Below are positions 1 to 8,926 of a stretch of 64,000 nt of DNA, piece after piece. The position numbers were made by a program, and so were the translations under genes. The notes below the pieces were generated by a model. That model saw only the letters and a program-made list of their open reading frames with translations. It had not been told where the DNA came from and ran no database searches. The first letter of the stretch is position 1, and the number at the start of each line of letters is the position of its first letter. This DNA is from Capilliphycus salinus (lineage in GTDB: Bacteria > Cyanobacteriota > Cyanobacteriia > Cyanobacteriales > Microcoleaceae): contig NZ_CP178543.1 of NCBI RefSeq assembly GCF_047276495.1, positions 434,001 through 498,000 of the forward strand, read 5' to 3'.

Positions 1-785
1 AAGCTTTCCGGTTGACCGACTTCCCCGTTGAAATATTCAACGTTTTGGTCAATAAATGCCGTAATTTCCGGATTATCTCGATACAACTCCCACAATAAAC
101 CCTTCACAAATAACGCCTGATCTCGACGCTGTTGGTTAGAGGTTTCGGAGGGAATATTTTTGAGCATATACAAAACGCCCAAAAGTTTCACCACATCCGG
201 GTGTCGGCGTCCGAGTTTTTTTGATAGTTCCCCCAGTTCGTGACTGACAAACTGAGCATAAGATTCAATATTCAGGGGAATTTTTAATTCATAATAGTTA
301 ATGCTTAAACCTTCTTCATCGTAGGAAAGTTTAAGCTGTCCATTTTCCAAACACTTTCCATAAAAATCCCCCAACAAGGGCGTTAAAACTCGCTCCCGGA
401 TGTTTTCATAGGGGTGGTGCCAATCTATCTCGAAAAAGTCAAAATATTCCGAATCAGGACCATATTCCAAAACATCCATCAACAGCTTATTTTGACTACC
501 ATACGCCATGTGGTTGGGAACAATATCCTGCACCCAACCCATATCCCGATCTTGCAATTCTTCAATTAATTTGTCAAAGGTTTCTTGGGTTCCCAACTGA
601 GGATTTAATTGATTGGGATCAACCACATCATAGCCGTGTGTACTCCCAGTTCTCGCTTTAAAAATGGGAGACGCATACAAATCAGATATCCCCAGTTCAT
701 GGAGATAGGAAACAATTTTTCGGGCTGATTCAAACCCAAAATCGGGGGTAAACTGAATCCGATACGTTGCAACTGGAATCCGCAT
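1..785 (-). CDS. treY: Malto-oligosyltrehalose synthase, N-terminal part (cut by window start)
   Basis: The protein starts MRIPVATYRIQFTPDFGF at 785 and about 261 codons are visible before the window edge, against roughly 900 residues for the family. It shows the GH13 opening typical of TreY: YRIQF, then a YASPIF segment, THGYDVVDP and QDIVPNHMA. TreY isomerises the reducing-end glucose of malto-oligosaccharides to an alpha,alpha-1,1 link, and TreZ then releases trehalose. It lies 55 bp downstream of treZ on the same strand, so the two are probably one transcript with treZ first. It was recognised by translating the edge by eye; the missing C-terminus cannot be judged. Confidence 0.93.
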   Translation of the reverse strand, partial: MRIPVATYRIQFTPDFGFESARKIVSYLHELGISDLYASPIFKARTGSTHGYDVVDPNQLNPQLGTQETFDKLIEELQDRDMGWVQDIVPNHMAYGSQNKLLMDVLEYGPDSEYFDFFEIDWHHPYENIRERVLTPLLGDFYGKCLENGQLKLSYDEEGLSINYYELKIPLNIESYAQFVSHELGELSKKLGRRHPDVVKLLGVLYMLKNIPSETSNQQRRDQALFVKGLLWELYRDNPEITAFIDQNVEYFNGEVGQPES

Positions 786-840
786 ATTTTTCTTTCAAGT
801 CTAGAGGAGTTTAGAATTATCCAATTATAAGTTATTGACT

Positions 841-2664
841 TTACTTACTCTCGTAAAGCACAAAACTTTCAGGCGCCAGTGTTAACGTTTGAGACGAGGT
901 AAGCGTATCGGGTAAACTCGATCCATTCCCCATCCATTGGTTATCGGTAGAATCTAACCGTTTCTGCCAATTTCCTTCGATACTGACGGCATCAGTAGTA
1001 ACGGTTTCCTGATTGAAGTTCAGTATACAAAGAACTTGGCTGTCTTGACTCCATCTGCGGATAGAGACTATTTTTTCCGTCTCCCAACTCTGGACTTCTT
1101 GATCTTGGAAACTGAGATTTTTTAACGCCGGAATTTCTCGTCGGAGTTGAATTAATTCTTTATACAAATCCAACAGAACTTTATGCTTTCCTTCCCCTCG
1201 CAAATGCCACTTTAACACGCATTCTTTAAACGTTTCCGGGCTTTGGGCGTCCGGCGGATCTCCCTCAGCGTGAAAGGCTTCAAACTCCTCTTTTCGTCCC
1301 TTTCTTACCGCTTCTACTAAACCCGGATCGGAGTGACTAATAAAATAAGCAAAGGGTGATTCTTCCCCGTATTCTTCCCCCATAAATAACATCGGCACAA
1401 AGGGCGATAAAAGCAACGTCGCCGCCCCCAATTTTAACGCTTCAAAAGAAGCCAGTTGACTAATTCTTTCCCCCAACATTCGGTTTCCCACTTGGTCGTG
1501 ATTTTGAATACAAACCACAAACTGAGACGCCGGGCGATCGCCTGCAAAGTTGCCATGATAGCGCTGACGGTTCGCCGAATAATGCCAGGAATAAGCAAAC
1601 CCTTCTCGCAGGGTTCTTTCTAACAGTTCACACTTGCCAAAATCCAAATAATATCCGGTTGTTTCTCCCGTTAACAACGTATGAACGCAGTGATGAAAAT
1701 CATCACTCCATTGACCATCTAACCCATATCCACCCACTTCTTTGGGTTTAATCACTCGGACATCATTCAAGTCACTTTCAGCAATCAAATAAAACGGACG
1801 CCCAAGTTGTTCCGATAACGCCCTCGTTTCGTCGGCAATTTCTTCTAAAATATGCTTGGCGCCGAAATCATAAATCGCATGAACCGCATCCAAACGCAAC
1901 CCGTCAATATGATAATCACTGAACCAATACAGGACATTTTCAATAAAGAAATTTCGCACCCCCGGACTATAGGCATCATCAAAATTAATCGCCCGTCCCC
2001 AAGGCGTGTTATACTTTCCAGTAAAATACGGGCCGAAATCTGACGTATAATTCCCTTCCGGTCCCAAGTGATTGTAAACCACATCCAGAACCACCATCAT
2101 TCCCCGTTGATGGCAAGCATCCACCAACCGTTTTAACCCCTCAGGCCCGCCGTAGGACGCCTGTACGCCGTAGGGATAGACGCCATCGTACCCCCAGTTA
2201 CGACTGCCAGGAAACTGCGCCACAGGCATAATTTCAATGGTGTTCACGCCCATTTCTAACAGGTCTGGAACCCGATCGATAATTGCCTCAAAGGTTCCTT
2301 CTGGGGTGAAGGTTCCGACGTGTAATTCGTAGATAATTAAATCATCTAACGGGATAACTTTCCAGTTGCTATCGGTCCAAGTAAACCCCTGATGATCGAC
2401 AACCGCAGAAGCTTTATGAACGTCATCCGGTTGATAGTGAGACGCCGGATCGGGCCTGGTAATTTCCCCATCGAGTTGAAACTGATAACGACTCCCTGGG
2501 GAAACATCTGTAGCGGTCAAACGCCAATAACCTTGGTCGTCTTTTTCCATCGGCAGAAGTCGTTCTTCTGGAGTTAAAATCTGAACAGAAACTTGTTGTC
2601 GTAACGGCGCCCAAACAATAAATTCGCACCGACCATCACCCAGATAATTTGCACCAACTCTCAT
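841..2664 (-). CDS. treZ: Malto-oligosyltrehalose trehalohydrolase
   Basis: The 607-residue protein has normal family length. It carries an N-terminal CBM48-like beta domain (about 1–95) and then a GH13 barrel. Candidate catalytic residues are visible: Asp259 in GLRLDAVHA, Glu296 in LIAESDLND, and Asp390 in QNHDQVGNR. It hydrolyses the glycosidic bond next to the trehalosyl end made by TreY, releasing trehalose in the cytoplasm, a compatible solute that fits osmotic or desiccation stress. The start at 2664 follows a good AGGAGAGG ribosome site. It is the first gene of treZ–treY. The DMT permease ends only 20 bp upstream on the same strand, so read-through from that gene is possible. Confidence 0.96.
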   Translation of the reverse strand: MRVGANYLGDGRCEFIVWAPLRQQVSVQILTPEERLLPMEKDDQGYWRLTATDVSPGSRYQFQLDGEITRPDPASHYQPDDVHKASAVVDHQGFTWTDSNWKVIPLDDLIIYELHVGTFTPEGTFEAIIDRVPDLLEMGVNTIEIMPVAQFPGSRNWGYDGVYPYGVQASYGGPEGLKRLVDACHQRGMMVVLDVVYNHLGPEGNYTSDFGPYFTGKYNTPWGRAINFDDAYSPGVRNFFIENVLYWFSDYHIDGLRLDAVHAIYDFGAKHILEEIADETRALSEQLGRPFYLIAESDLNDVRVIKPKEVGGYGLDGQWSDDFHHCVHTLLTGETTGYYLDFGKCELLERTLREGFAYSWHYSANRQRYHGNFAGDRPASQFVVCIQNHDQVGNRMLGERISQLASFEALKLGAATLLLSPFVPMLFMGEEYGEESPFAYFISHSDPGLVEAVRKGRKEEFEAFHAEGDPPDAQSPETFKECVLKWHLRGEGKHKVLLDLYKELIQLRREIPALKNLSFQDQEVQSWETEKIVSIRRWSQDSQVLCILNFNQETVTTDAVSIEGNWQKRLDSTDNQWMGNGSSLPDTLTSSQTLTLAPESFVLYESK

Positions 2665-2684
2665 AGGTTCCGTTACCTCTCCTT

Positions 2685-3794
2685 TTAAAGTTTGGGTTCG
2701 GGTTCCCGCAGGCGCACCTCAACAGGAATTTCAACGGGTTTGTCTTCCGATGAGTTTAGCTGTTGTTCGTTCGGGGAATTTGATTGAACCTCAGAACGGT
2801 TGAACTTCAGCTTTTCTGCTAAGGTGTCGCGCTGGTTGACCAGGTAAATACTGACCAACGTTAAACCTACCCCTAATGATTGTAACGGACTGAGGACTTC
2901 TCCTAAAAAGAGATTTCCGAATAATAAAGCAAATACCGGAGTCAAGAAGGTGAGGGAACTCAGACTCGTCAGGGAACCGCTAGAGGCAAAATAGAAAAAT
3001 AAAGCGTAGGCGATCGCGCTGCCAAACACGGTAGAGTAAGCTAAGGCGAGCCAGTCAGAAGTTGCTAAGTGTATCCACTGTTCGGACTCCAAGCCGCCAG
3101 AAAGGGCAAATAGGGGTAAACCTCCGATAATCATATGCCAACCCGTCGCCACAACCGGATCGCAATGGCGACAGACCCAACGCACCAATACCGTCCCGAC
3201 CGCCATTGATAGCGACGCCAACAACATTAACCATTCGCCGCTTTGGAATAAATGATCCAGTCCCCAAGCCATGCCTGCGGTTTCGAGGTTAAATCCGCTT
3301 AAAATCAGTTCATCGGGTAAGCCAATTAAACTAATTCCGCCCACTCCAATGACTAAGCCTAGCCAACCCCAAAAGCCGATTTTATCTTGAAATAGCCACA
3401 GGGATAAAATCGCCACAGCCAACGGTTGAGAGTCGATCATCACCGAACCCAACCCCGCCCCGGTTCTTTCGAGTCCTTCGGCGAGGAAGCCTTGAAATAG
3501 CGCCCCATCGACTACAGCAAATATACTAATCCAAAACCAGGCTTTCCAAGTTTTGGGTTGGGGTCTGCCTTGGAAGGTGGTAAACAGTAATATCAGTAGA
3601 CCTGCGGGAACTAAACGCCAACCCGCCACAAAAAAGGGAGTTGTATGAGGTAAAACCCCCTTCATCGCTACCATTGCCGTTCCCCAAAGGAAAAACGGGG
3701 CGATTAAAAATACAGATTGAAAAGGTAATTTTATATCGGTGTGTTTAAGCTGCATTCGGCTTTCTGCAATAGATTTTACTAAATTTTTCCACAA
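2685..3794 (-). CDS. DMT-superfamily (EamA) permease
   Basis: This 369-residue inner-membrane protein shows two EamA-like halves of hydrophobic helices (about 25–155 and 185–320). Family signatures include FFLWGTAMVAMKG near the start and SLSSLTFLTPVFALLFGNLFLGE in the second half (shown here in short parts: LTFLTPVFALL, GNLFLGE). The last 45 residues are charged and hydrophilic, probably cytoplasmic. EamA carriers export or exchange small metabolites such as amino acids; the substrate cannot be read from sequence. The Met at residue 14 is an alternative start. The gene lies directly upstream of treZ on the same strand, but no functional link with trehalose is evident. Confidence 0.85.
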   Translation of the reverse strand: MWKNLVKSIAESRMQLKHTDIKLPFQSVFLIAPFFLWGTAMVAMKGVLPHTTPFFVAGWRLVPAGLLILLFTTFQGRPQPKTWKAWFWISIFAVVDGALFQGFLAEGLERTGAGLGSVMIDSQPLAVAILSLWLFQDKIGFWGWLGLVIGVGGISLIGLPDELILSGFNLETAGMAWGLDHLFQSGEWLMLLASLSMAVGTVLVRWVCRHCDPVVATGWHMIIGGLPLFALSGGLESEQWIHLATSDWLALAYSTVFGSAIAYALFFYFASSGSLTSLSSLTFLTPVFALLFGNLFLGEVLSPLQSLGVGLTLVSIYLVNQRDTLAEKLKFNRSEVQSNSPNEQQLNSSEDKPVEIPVEVRLREPEPKL

Positions 3795-4314
3795 AAAAGA
3801 TTTATCCCCCCTGACCCGCCTTATTAAGGGGGGTGGCGTAGCCGTTCGGATTTATATCCTTAAAAAGGCAGTTAGCATAGTTAACAAGGATCAATTTTGA
3901 TAAATCTAACATTTCTTAACTGACTATCAACTAATTTGAGTTTTGTTAACTTATCTTTACAATCATAACGAGTTGGGGAGAGGATGTCTAGGTCATATCA
4001 GTCACCAGTCACCCTTCGGGAACGTCCGTTGCTTCGCGACTATTCCGCCAAGTCAGCACTGCCTCACCAGTCACCAGTCACCAGTTATTAGAGTTGTCAG
4101 TTAACAGTTTTTCCCGACTCCCAACTCCTAACTCCTAACTCCTAACTCCCGACTCCTAACTCCTAACTCCTAACTCCCGACTCCCGACTCCCAACTCTCG
4201 ACTATTGCCTCGGGCGCATTGCAATGCGCCCCTACATTTGGCTTATCCGGTCTGCTAAAATGTGATAGGATAATAGGTTCTATTTATATAGATAAAGCCC
4301 CTTCTGGATTGCAC
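3795..4314. repeat. Intergenic region with heptamer tandem repeats and a palindrome
   Basis: This 520-bp gap between a minus-strand permease and plus-strand sppA holds no convincing gene. It contains heptameric repeats of the TCACCAG type (about 4001–4015 and 4069–4088). A long AACTCCT/AACTCCC array follows at about 4112–4200. A perfect 20-bp palindrome (GGGCGCATTGCAATGCGCCC) lies at about 4210–4230, and a related inverted repeat recurs near 46.99 kb. Heptamer STRRs are a known cyanobacterial feature. An open frame runs in phase with sppA from 4219, but it passes through the palindrome and is not counted as coding. Confidence 0.75.
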
Positions 4315-5136
4315 ATGATTTGGCCATTTAAACCTCGATATCGCAAACAAATTGCTCGTATTGAAATTACGGGTGCGATCGCCAGTGACACTCGAAAACG
4401 GGTGCTTGAAGCCCTGAAAACCGTTGAAGAACGGAAATATCCGGCTTTGTTATTGCGGATAGATAGCCCCGGAGGAACCGTTGCTGATTCTCAAGAAATT
4501 TATAGCGCCCTGAAGAAATTACAGGATAAAGTTAAAATTGTCGCCAGTTTTGGGAATATATCCGCCTCTGGGGGGGTTTATATTGGCATGGGCGCCGAAC
4601 ACATCATGGCGAACCCGGGCACCATTACCGGAAGTATTGGGGTAATTTTACGGGGAAACAACATCGAACGTCTGTTAGATAAAGTTGGGGTATCGTTCAA
4701 AGTGATCAAGTCCGGTCCTTATAAAGATATTTTGGCATTTGATCGAGAATTGACCGACCCGGAAAAACAAATTTTGCAGGAATTGATCGATACCAGCTAT
4801 CATCAATTTGTTAGCACAGTCGCCCAGTCTCGCAATTTAGAAGAAACGGCAGTCCGAAGCTTTGCTGATGGTCGCATCTTTACCGGAGAACAGGCTTTGG
4901 CATTGGGGGTGATTGATCGTTTGGGTACTGAAGAAGAAGCCCGTCGTTGGGCTGCCGAATTGGTTAAGCTCGACCCCGACAAAACCGAATGTGATACCTT
5001 AGAAAAACCGAAATCTTTATTAAATCGGGTTCTCAGCAGTAATAATTTAAACCCCTCGGGCGTAGTCGCCGCCCAAAATTGGCTAGAATTTGAACTGTCT
5101 ACCAGTGGTTTACCCTTATGGTTATATCGACCCTAA
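4315..5136 (+). CDS. sppA: Signal peptide peptidase, short SppA type (S49)
   Basis: From the ATG at 4315 the protein has 273 residues and one S49 domain. The Ser/Lys dyad is visible: Ser85 in NISASGG and Lys137 in SGPYKD. The RIDSPGG segment near residue 50 is diagnostic of the family. SppA digests signal peptides left in the membrane after preprotein cleavage. There is no N-terminal membrane helix, so the protein is presumably peripheral or cytoplasmic. The frame is open back to 4219, but the extra 32 residues look like translated repeat, and homologues start near MIWPFKPRY. No strong Shine-Dalgarno is visible. aroH follows after 65 bp. Confidence 0.92.
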   Translation: MIWPFKPRYRKQIARIEITGAIASDTRKRVLEALKTVEERKYPALLLRIDSPGGTVADSQEIYSALKKLQDKVKIVASFGNISASGGVYIGMGAEHIMANPGTITGSIGVILRGNNIERLLDKVGVSFKVIKSGPYKDILAFDRELTDPEKQILQELIDTSYHQFVSTVAQSRNLEETAVRSFADGRIFTGEQALALGVIDRLGTEEEARRWAAELVKLDPDKTECDTLEKPKSLLNRVLSSNNLNPSGVVAAQNWLEFELSTSGLPLWLYRP

Positions 5137-5201
5137 AATTGCAGTACACTGGGGTCAAATAGCGATATTTGTTCACAATAAGGAAAACTGGAGGACTTTT
5201 C

Positions 5202-5591
5202 GTGGAGTGGCGTGTACGAGCAATACGTGGAGCAACAACGGTTTCGGAAAATACCATCGAGGCGATGACTGAAGCGGTGATCGAACTGCTAGATGAACTC
5301 GAAAGCCGAAACAATCTTAATCCCGAACAGATCATTAGTACAACCTTTACGGTGACTCGCGATCTCGATGCAACATTTCCGGCTGCTATTGCTCGTCGGC
5401 GTCCCCACTGGGAAAATGTTCCCTTACTCGATGTTCAACAGATGCACGTTCCGGGGAGTTTAGAACGCTGTATCCGGTTTTTGGTTCATGTCAATTTACC
5501 CGCCAGTCAAACCGAAGTTCATCATCCCTATCTGCGGGGGGCGAAAGATTTACGGCCAGATTGGAGTTTGGCTCCTGCTAGTTTATCATAA
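5202..5591 (+). CDS. aroH: Monofunctional chorismate mutase, AroH class
   Basis: The GTG at 5202 sits behind a CTGGAGGAC ribosome site and gives a 129-residue protein starting MEWRVRAIRGATTV, the usual AroH opening. The active-site arginine in AIRGATT is present, along with TFTVTRDLDATFPA and the GSLERCIRFLVH segment near the C-terminus. It converts chorismate to prephenate for phenylalanine and tyrosine synthesis. It works as a trimer with active sites at subunit interfaces, as known for the Bacillus enzyme. A longer ATG start at 5169 lacks a ribosome site and adds residues not seen in the family. It may be co-transcribed with sppA. Confidence 0.95.
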   Translation: MEWRVRAIRGATTVSENTIEAMTEAVIELLDELESRNNLNPEQIISTTFTVTRDLDATFPAAIARRRPHWENVPLLDVQQMHVPGSLERCIRFLVHVNLPASQTEVHHPYLRGAKDLRPDWSLAPASLS

Positions 5592-6071
5592 CTGAAAAAA
5601 GAAAAAAATCGCCTAACTGTAGGGTGGGTGATTGGATGTTTGATTAATCAAATCAATAATTCTTCTGTAGGGGCGGGTTCCGAATTGATTTATGTTTGTT
5701 AGAAATAACCCAGATAAACCCGCCCCATCCCCATCAACTAATTAATAATTATTGTGTGGCGGTGTGGGTGAAATCAAACCCGATGCGCTACCATCAATAA
5801 AATTATGAATTTTCACCCATCCTACTACTGACTCATCAATTAATTAATAATTATTTGGGGATGGGTGGGTGAAATCAAACCCGATGCGCTACCATCAATA
5901 AAATGCTCAATTCTCACCCACCCTACTACTGAAGGAATTAATTAATAATATGATGTCCGGTTGATGAATGGATGTTATGGGACGGGGCGGGTTTATCTCA
6001 ATCTCTAAGTAGTAATCAAAGATATTGTAGAACCCGCCCCTACGTTTAGGATTATTAATTAGTCGGACATG
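5592..6071. repeat. Mosaic of MITE-like GC-box repeats
   Basis: There is no gene in this 480-bp stretch. It holds a GGGGCGGGTTC…AAACCCGCCCC unit at about 5670–5725. Two copies of a second unit, running from GGGTGAAATCAAACCCGATGCGC to CACCCATCC/CACCCACCC, lie at about 5768–5825 and 5869–5926. A complete inverted copy of the main repeat spans about 5949–6071, with outer arms TGATGTCCGGTTGATGAAT and ATTATTAATTAGTCGGACATGA. The last copy ends 3 bp from the stop codon of the carotenoid oxygenase and could fold into its 3' terminator. Confidence 0.8.
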
Positions 6072-6074
6072 AGA

Positions 6075-7460
6075 TTATTGAAACTTATCTTGAGACACCC
6101 AAGTTCCATGAAAACCATAGGGAACCCGTTGGGGAATAATCACTCGCGCCACCGGTTCAGACGTGATATTTTGAGCATCAACAATCACTAATTCTGACTG
6201 ATTTTGATTCTCATCGTGAACAAACGTTACCAACCAACCCCCATCTTCGGCGCTATCGTCTGGATGAGGAACAAACACCGCTTCACCGCCAAAACGTCCC
6301 TCTCCAAAACGGTGAACCTGACAACTATTTTTATCAAAATCGTACTTATTAATTCCCTCAAATTTGGGATGTTCAGTCATTGCTATTTTACCCGTATAAC
6401 CGTAACGGTTTTGTAGTCCGGTTAAGTGATTATTAATCGTCGGAAATTCACCCGGTGTATCATACAACTGTTCTTGTTTAACTTCGCCCGTTTCTAAGTT
6501 AAACCGCCACCGATATAATAAAGGAATATCAGACACCTCATCACCGGTCATTCCTAATATAGAAGTAGACTCCATCCGACAAGCAATTAAAACCACTTCC
6601 GAACCCTGTTCGTAGGCGTTTAACGTGTGAAAAATAAAACAAGACGGACATTCAAACCATTTCACTTGGCTATTATCACCATGACGGGGAACAATACCAA
6701 ACCGACTCGGCGTTTCTTTTTCAAACCGGATGATAGGTTCGCCCCGTTGCATTCGTTCAGGCCGGAATGTTAGGGGTAAATCCATAAATATTGTATAGTT
6801 TTCGGTAATGGCAAAATCGTGCATCATCACCCCAACGGGAAGTTCTATCGGGTTAATTTGCTTCAGTTTTCCATCGGCGCCAACCCAACCATAATGGAGG
6901 TAGGGGGGGGCTGACATCGAATACCCGATAAACCTCATTTCACCGGTTTTGGGGTCAACTTTCGGATGGGCGGTAAACGGACAGGTGAGTTGACCGTCGA
7001 AGTCATAAGCCCCAACGGTATCGACTTCTGGAAGGGTTAACGCATGGGGTTTTCCACCTTCCCAGAGGGCTAAAAATTTCTCGGCGTGCCATACTAAAGC
7101 CGTGTTTCCGGTGTTTTTGCTAGGCCCACCCGGAAGGTTTTGTTGGGGCGGTTCAAAGATACCACTCCAGATGGCGGTTCCGGCTTCATGTTCGATTTTA
7201 TAGCCTTGAGTGCGAACGTAGCGGTTGCGATAGGATGCTTTACCGTCTTGGATGCGAACGGCATGAATCATACCATCCCCATCAAACCAATGATACTGTC
7301 CAATGGGGGAAAATTGAGGATTCGGGCCGTTTCTTAAAAACATCCCCGACAAACCCGGCGGAAGTTCACCGATGACTTTTAAATGTTCAACGGTAATTTC
7401 ATCACGAACCGGGGCAAAATTTCCTTCCAAATAAGGATTCGTTGCAACTGTTGAGGTCAT
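6075..7460 (-). CDS. Carotenoid cleavage oxygenase (RPE65/apocarotenoid family)
   Basis: This 461-residue protein has the four iron-binding histidines of the seven-bladed-propeller family: His165 (FTAHPKVDP), His214 (MMHDFAITE), His278 (FIFHTLNAYE) and His451 (YGFHGTWV). The N-terminal LSGMFLRNGPNPQF and HWFDGDGMIHAV segments are typical. Such enzymes cleave carotenoids or apocarotenoids with O2; the cyanobacterial relatives include retinal-forming apocarotenoid 15,15'-oxygenase. The exact substrate is not readable. The gene is monocistronic as far as can be seen. A MITE-like repeat lies 3 bp past its stop codon, but the C-terminus looks intact. Confidence 0.92.
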   Translation of the reverse strand: MTSTVATNPYLEGNFAPVRDEITVEHLKVIGELPPGLSGMFLRNGPNPQFSPIGQYHWFDGDGMIHAVRIQDGKASYRNRYVRTQGYKIEHEAGTAIWSGIFEPPQQNLPGGPSKNTGNTALVWHAEKFLALWEGGKPHALTLPEVDTVGAYDFDGQLTCPFTAHPKVDPKTGEMRFIGYSMSAPPYLHYGWVGADGKLKQINPIELPVGVMMHDFAITENYTIFMDLPLTFRPERMQRGEPIIRFEKETPSRFGIVPRHGDNSQVKWFECPSCFIFHTLNAYEQGSEVVLIACRMESTSILGMTGDEVSDIPLLYRWRFNLETGEVKQEQLYDTPGEFPTINNHLTGLQNRYGYTGKIAMTEHPKFEGINKYDFDKNSCQVHRFGEGRFGGEAVFVPHPDDSAEDGGWLVTFVHDENQNQSELVIVDAQNITSEPVARVIIPQRVPYGFHGTWVSQDKFQ

Positions 7461-7672
7461 ATTATAAATACATGAGATGCGTCATTCTTTAAAATAGCGT
7501 AAGATTGTCATTTGTGCAGCAAAAAAGATCTCTCGGAGGTTAGAATTTTTTTAGTCAGGGTTCATGTTTTTTCCAAGTTAAAGGATTTTCGACTAACAGG
7601 AAGATGACAACCTGTTCTGATTTAACTCTGTTGTTGATGACAATCTTCCCTGCTAGTTCGAGCCAAACTACA

Positions 7673-7852
7673 CTACAGTAGAAACAACATTGCGATTCCC
7701 ACCATCACCATGATTACTATCTCTCCAAATTCAAAGGAATTGCGTTCAAAAAATTGTTTTTTACAAGTCGCACAAAACTTTTCCTGGGGACGTTCGGGAT
7801 GGGAGGTGATGTAGCAAGTTGGTTGACCGAAATCGTTGCGCGGACAAGACAT
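7673..7852 (-). CDS. Small Cys-rich protein with C-terminal membrane helix
   Basis: The start at 7852 (MSCPRNDFGQPTCY) is 7 nt after an AGGAG site and gives 59 residues; an upstream in-frame ATG at 7870 is less well placed. Four cysteines (a Cys-Pro, a lone Cys, then CATCKK) suggest a small zinc-ribbon-like knob. Residues 40–59 form a hydrophobic tail, FGEIVIMVMVGIAMLFLL. The layout is that of a tail-anchored metal-binding peptide. No function is known to me. The good ribosome site and the coherent domain layout argue that it is real. It stands alone between the carotenoid oxygenase and a terminator. Confidence 0.65.
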   Translation of the reverse strand: MSCPRNDFGQPTCYITSHPERPQEKFCATCKKQFFERNSFEFGEIVIMVMVGIAMLFLL

Positions 7853-7988
7853 AAGCATTCTCCTAATCACAATTTTAACAAAGGAAGGACTTTGAGCTCT
7901 TGTAAGTTTTAAATTGAACTCGATGCTTTCATCTATTAGTGAAAGGATTCTGCTTTTGTGACTGAAGATAAATCTCCTCTACTCTCCT

Positions 7989-8022
7989 AAAAACCCGGTA
8001 ACTCCTACGAAACCGGGTTTTT
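7989..8022. terminator. Bidirectional intrinsic terminator
   Basis: The arms AAAAACCCGGT and ACCGGGTTTTT enclose a 12-nt loop, with A and T tracts on both sides, so it can work in either direction. The likely client is the minus-strand 128-aa gene that ends at 8078. The same AAACCCGG…CCGGGTTT design recurs at 13943 and 54558. Confidence 0.8.
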
Positions 8023-8077
8023 GCACTTCACTTTATGTTCAATTAAGACACAATCAACTCCAATCCGGCTACAAGCC

Positions 8078-8464
8078 TTAATAACGGCAATTGGGTGGAT
8101 ACAAGAAAGAAGACGCTTGGTTTTTACCTTCTTGTTTTGGGAAGTTTTGAGTGGAGGAATTTTCAGATTTAAACTCGGAGTTAATCGCCAAATATTCCCT
8201 TAACAAAGCTTGCTGATTTTGATAGGATGTCCGCTCTTCAGGGTTTAATAGTCCTAACTTATGTGCAATAATATGATCGATTTCAGCAATCCAAAACGTC
8301 AAGACTTCGCTCTCCGTTGCCCGTTCTAAAATCTCGGCTAATTGTTCTTGTTGTTTGTCCGAAAGATACGGTAAACAGGCGAGTTCCCAATACTGTAAGA
8401 CAACCTTTTGAAGGTGAGGACTAGAATCGGGCAGAACATTTTCTAAAGAATTCGTAATCATCAT
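8078..8464 (-). CDS. Hypothetical protein, 128 residues
   Basis: The protein is soluble and mostly helical in the first 95 residues, with a low-complexity Ser/Asn/Gln tail. The segment LACLPYLSDKQQEQLAEILERA followed by a hydrophobic TFWIAEIDHIIAHKLG suggests a small helical bundle. I recognise no family. The start is one of two adjacent ATGs (8464 or 8461). The gene is followed by the terminator at 7989–8022, which supports it as a real unit. The nearest gene upstream, a sigma factor, is divergent across 460 bp. Confidence 0.55.
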   Translation of the reverse strand: MMITNSLENVLPDSSPHLQKVVLQYWELACLPYLSDKQQEQLAEILERATESEVLTFWIAEIDHIIAHKLGLLNPEERTSYQNQQALLREYLAINSEFKSENSSTQNFPKQEGKNQASSFLYPPNCRY

Positions 8465-8926
8465 AGGCTTGTGAAATTCCCTACAGTAGTTTTTATCGGA
8501 CTTGCATGGAAATTTTCCATGCAGTTTCCCTCATTCGTACTTGAATACATGGGGTTCAAGTTCACGAACTGTTTCTCAGGGGGATTCATTGGCAAGAATC
8601 GGGGCAGTTTATGACTTGCAAATCAAATTTTTGGGCGTCACGGTCAAAGGTCTGCAACCCTCTGTTTTTGGATGCAGAAGTGTGAGAAGTCGAATTTAGA
8701 AGCACCCCATAGAGAATGTGAACGAACCCATCATCATGTGACAGGGCTTACTCGTTCTTCTCTACAGAAAGGAAGTGAAACTCAGAGATAAAATGTGACT
8801 ACAAGGCGAAGAATCATTGATAAACCTCTAGACGAAAACATCAAAGTCACACCCGCCCGAGAAGCGTCACTAACGTTTAGGTCATGCCTAACAATATCCC
8901 GGCAAATCCAATAGGAGTCAATGCCA
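8465..8926. other. Divergent intergenic region with a 21-bp palindrome
   Basis: This is about 460 bp between the 128-aa gene and the sigma factor, read outward in both directions, so it must hold two promoters. A perfect palindrome (TGCATGGAAA, one T, TTTCCATGCA) lies at 8503–8523, about 40 bp upstream of the minus-strand start, and could be an operator or RNA hairpin. No protein-coding frame is convincing here. A small RNA cannot be excluded. Confidence 0.5.

Noticed and set aside
4219..4314. Upstream extension of sppA
   Set aside because: It translates through a palindromic repeat and is not expected in the family; the start at 4315 fits better.
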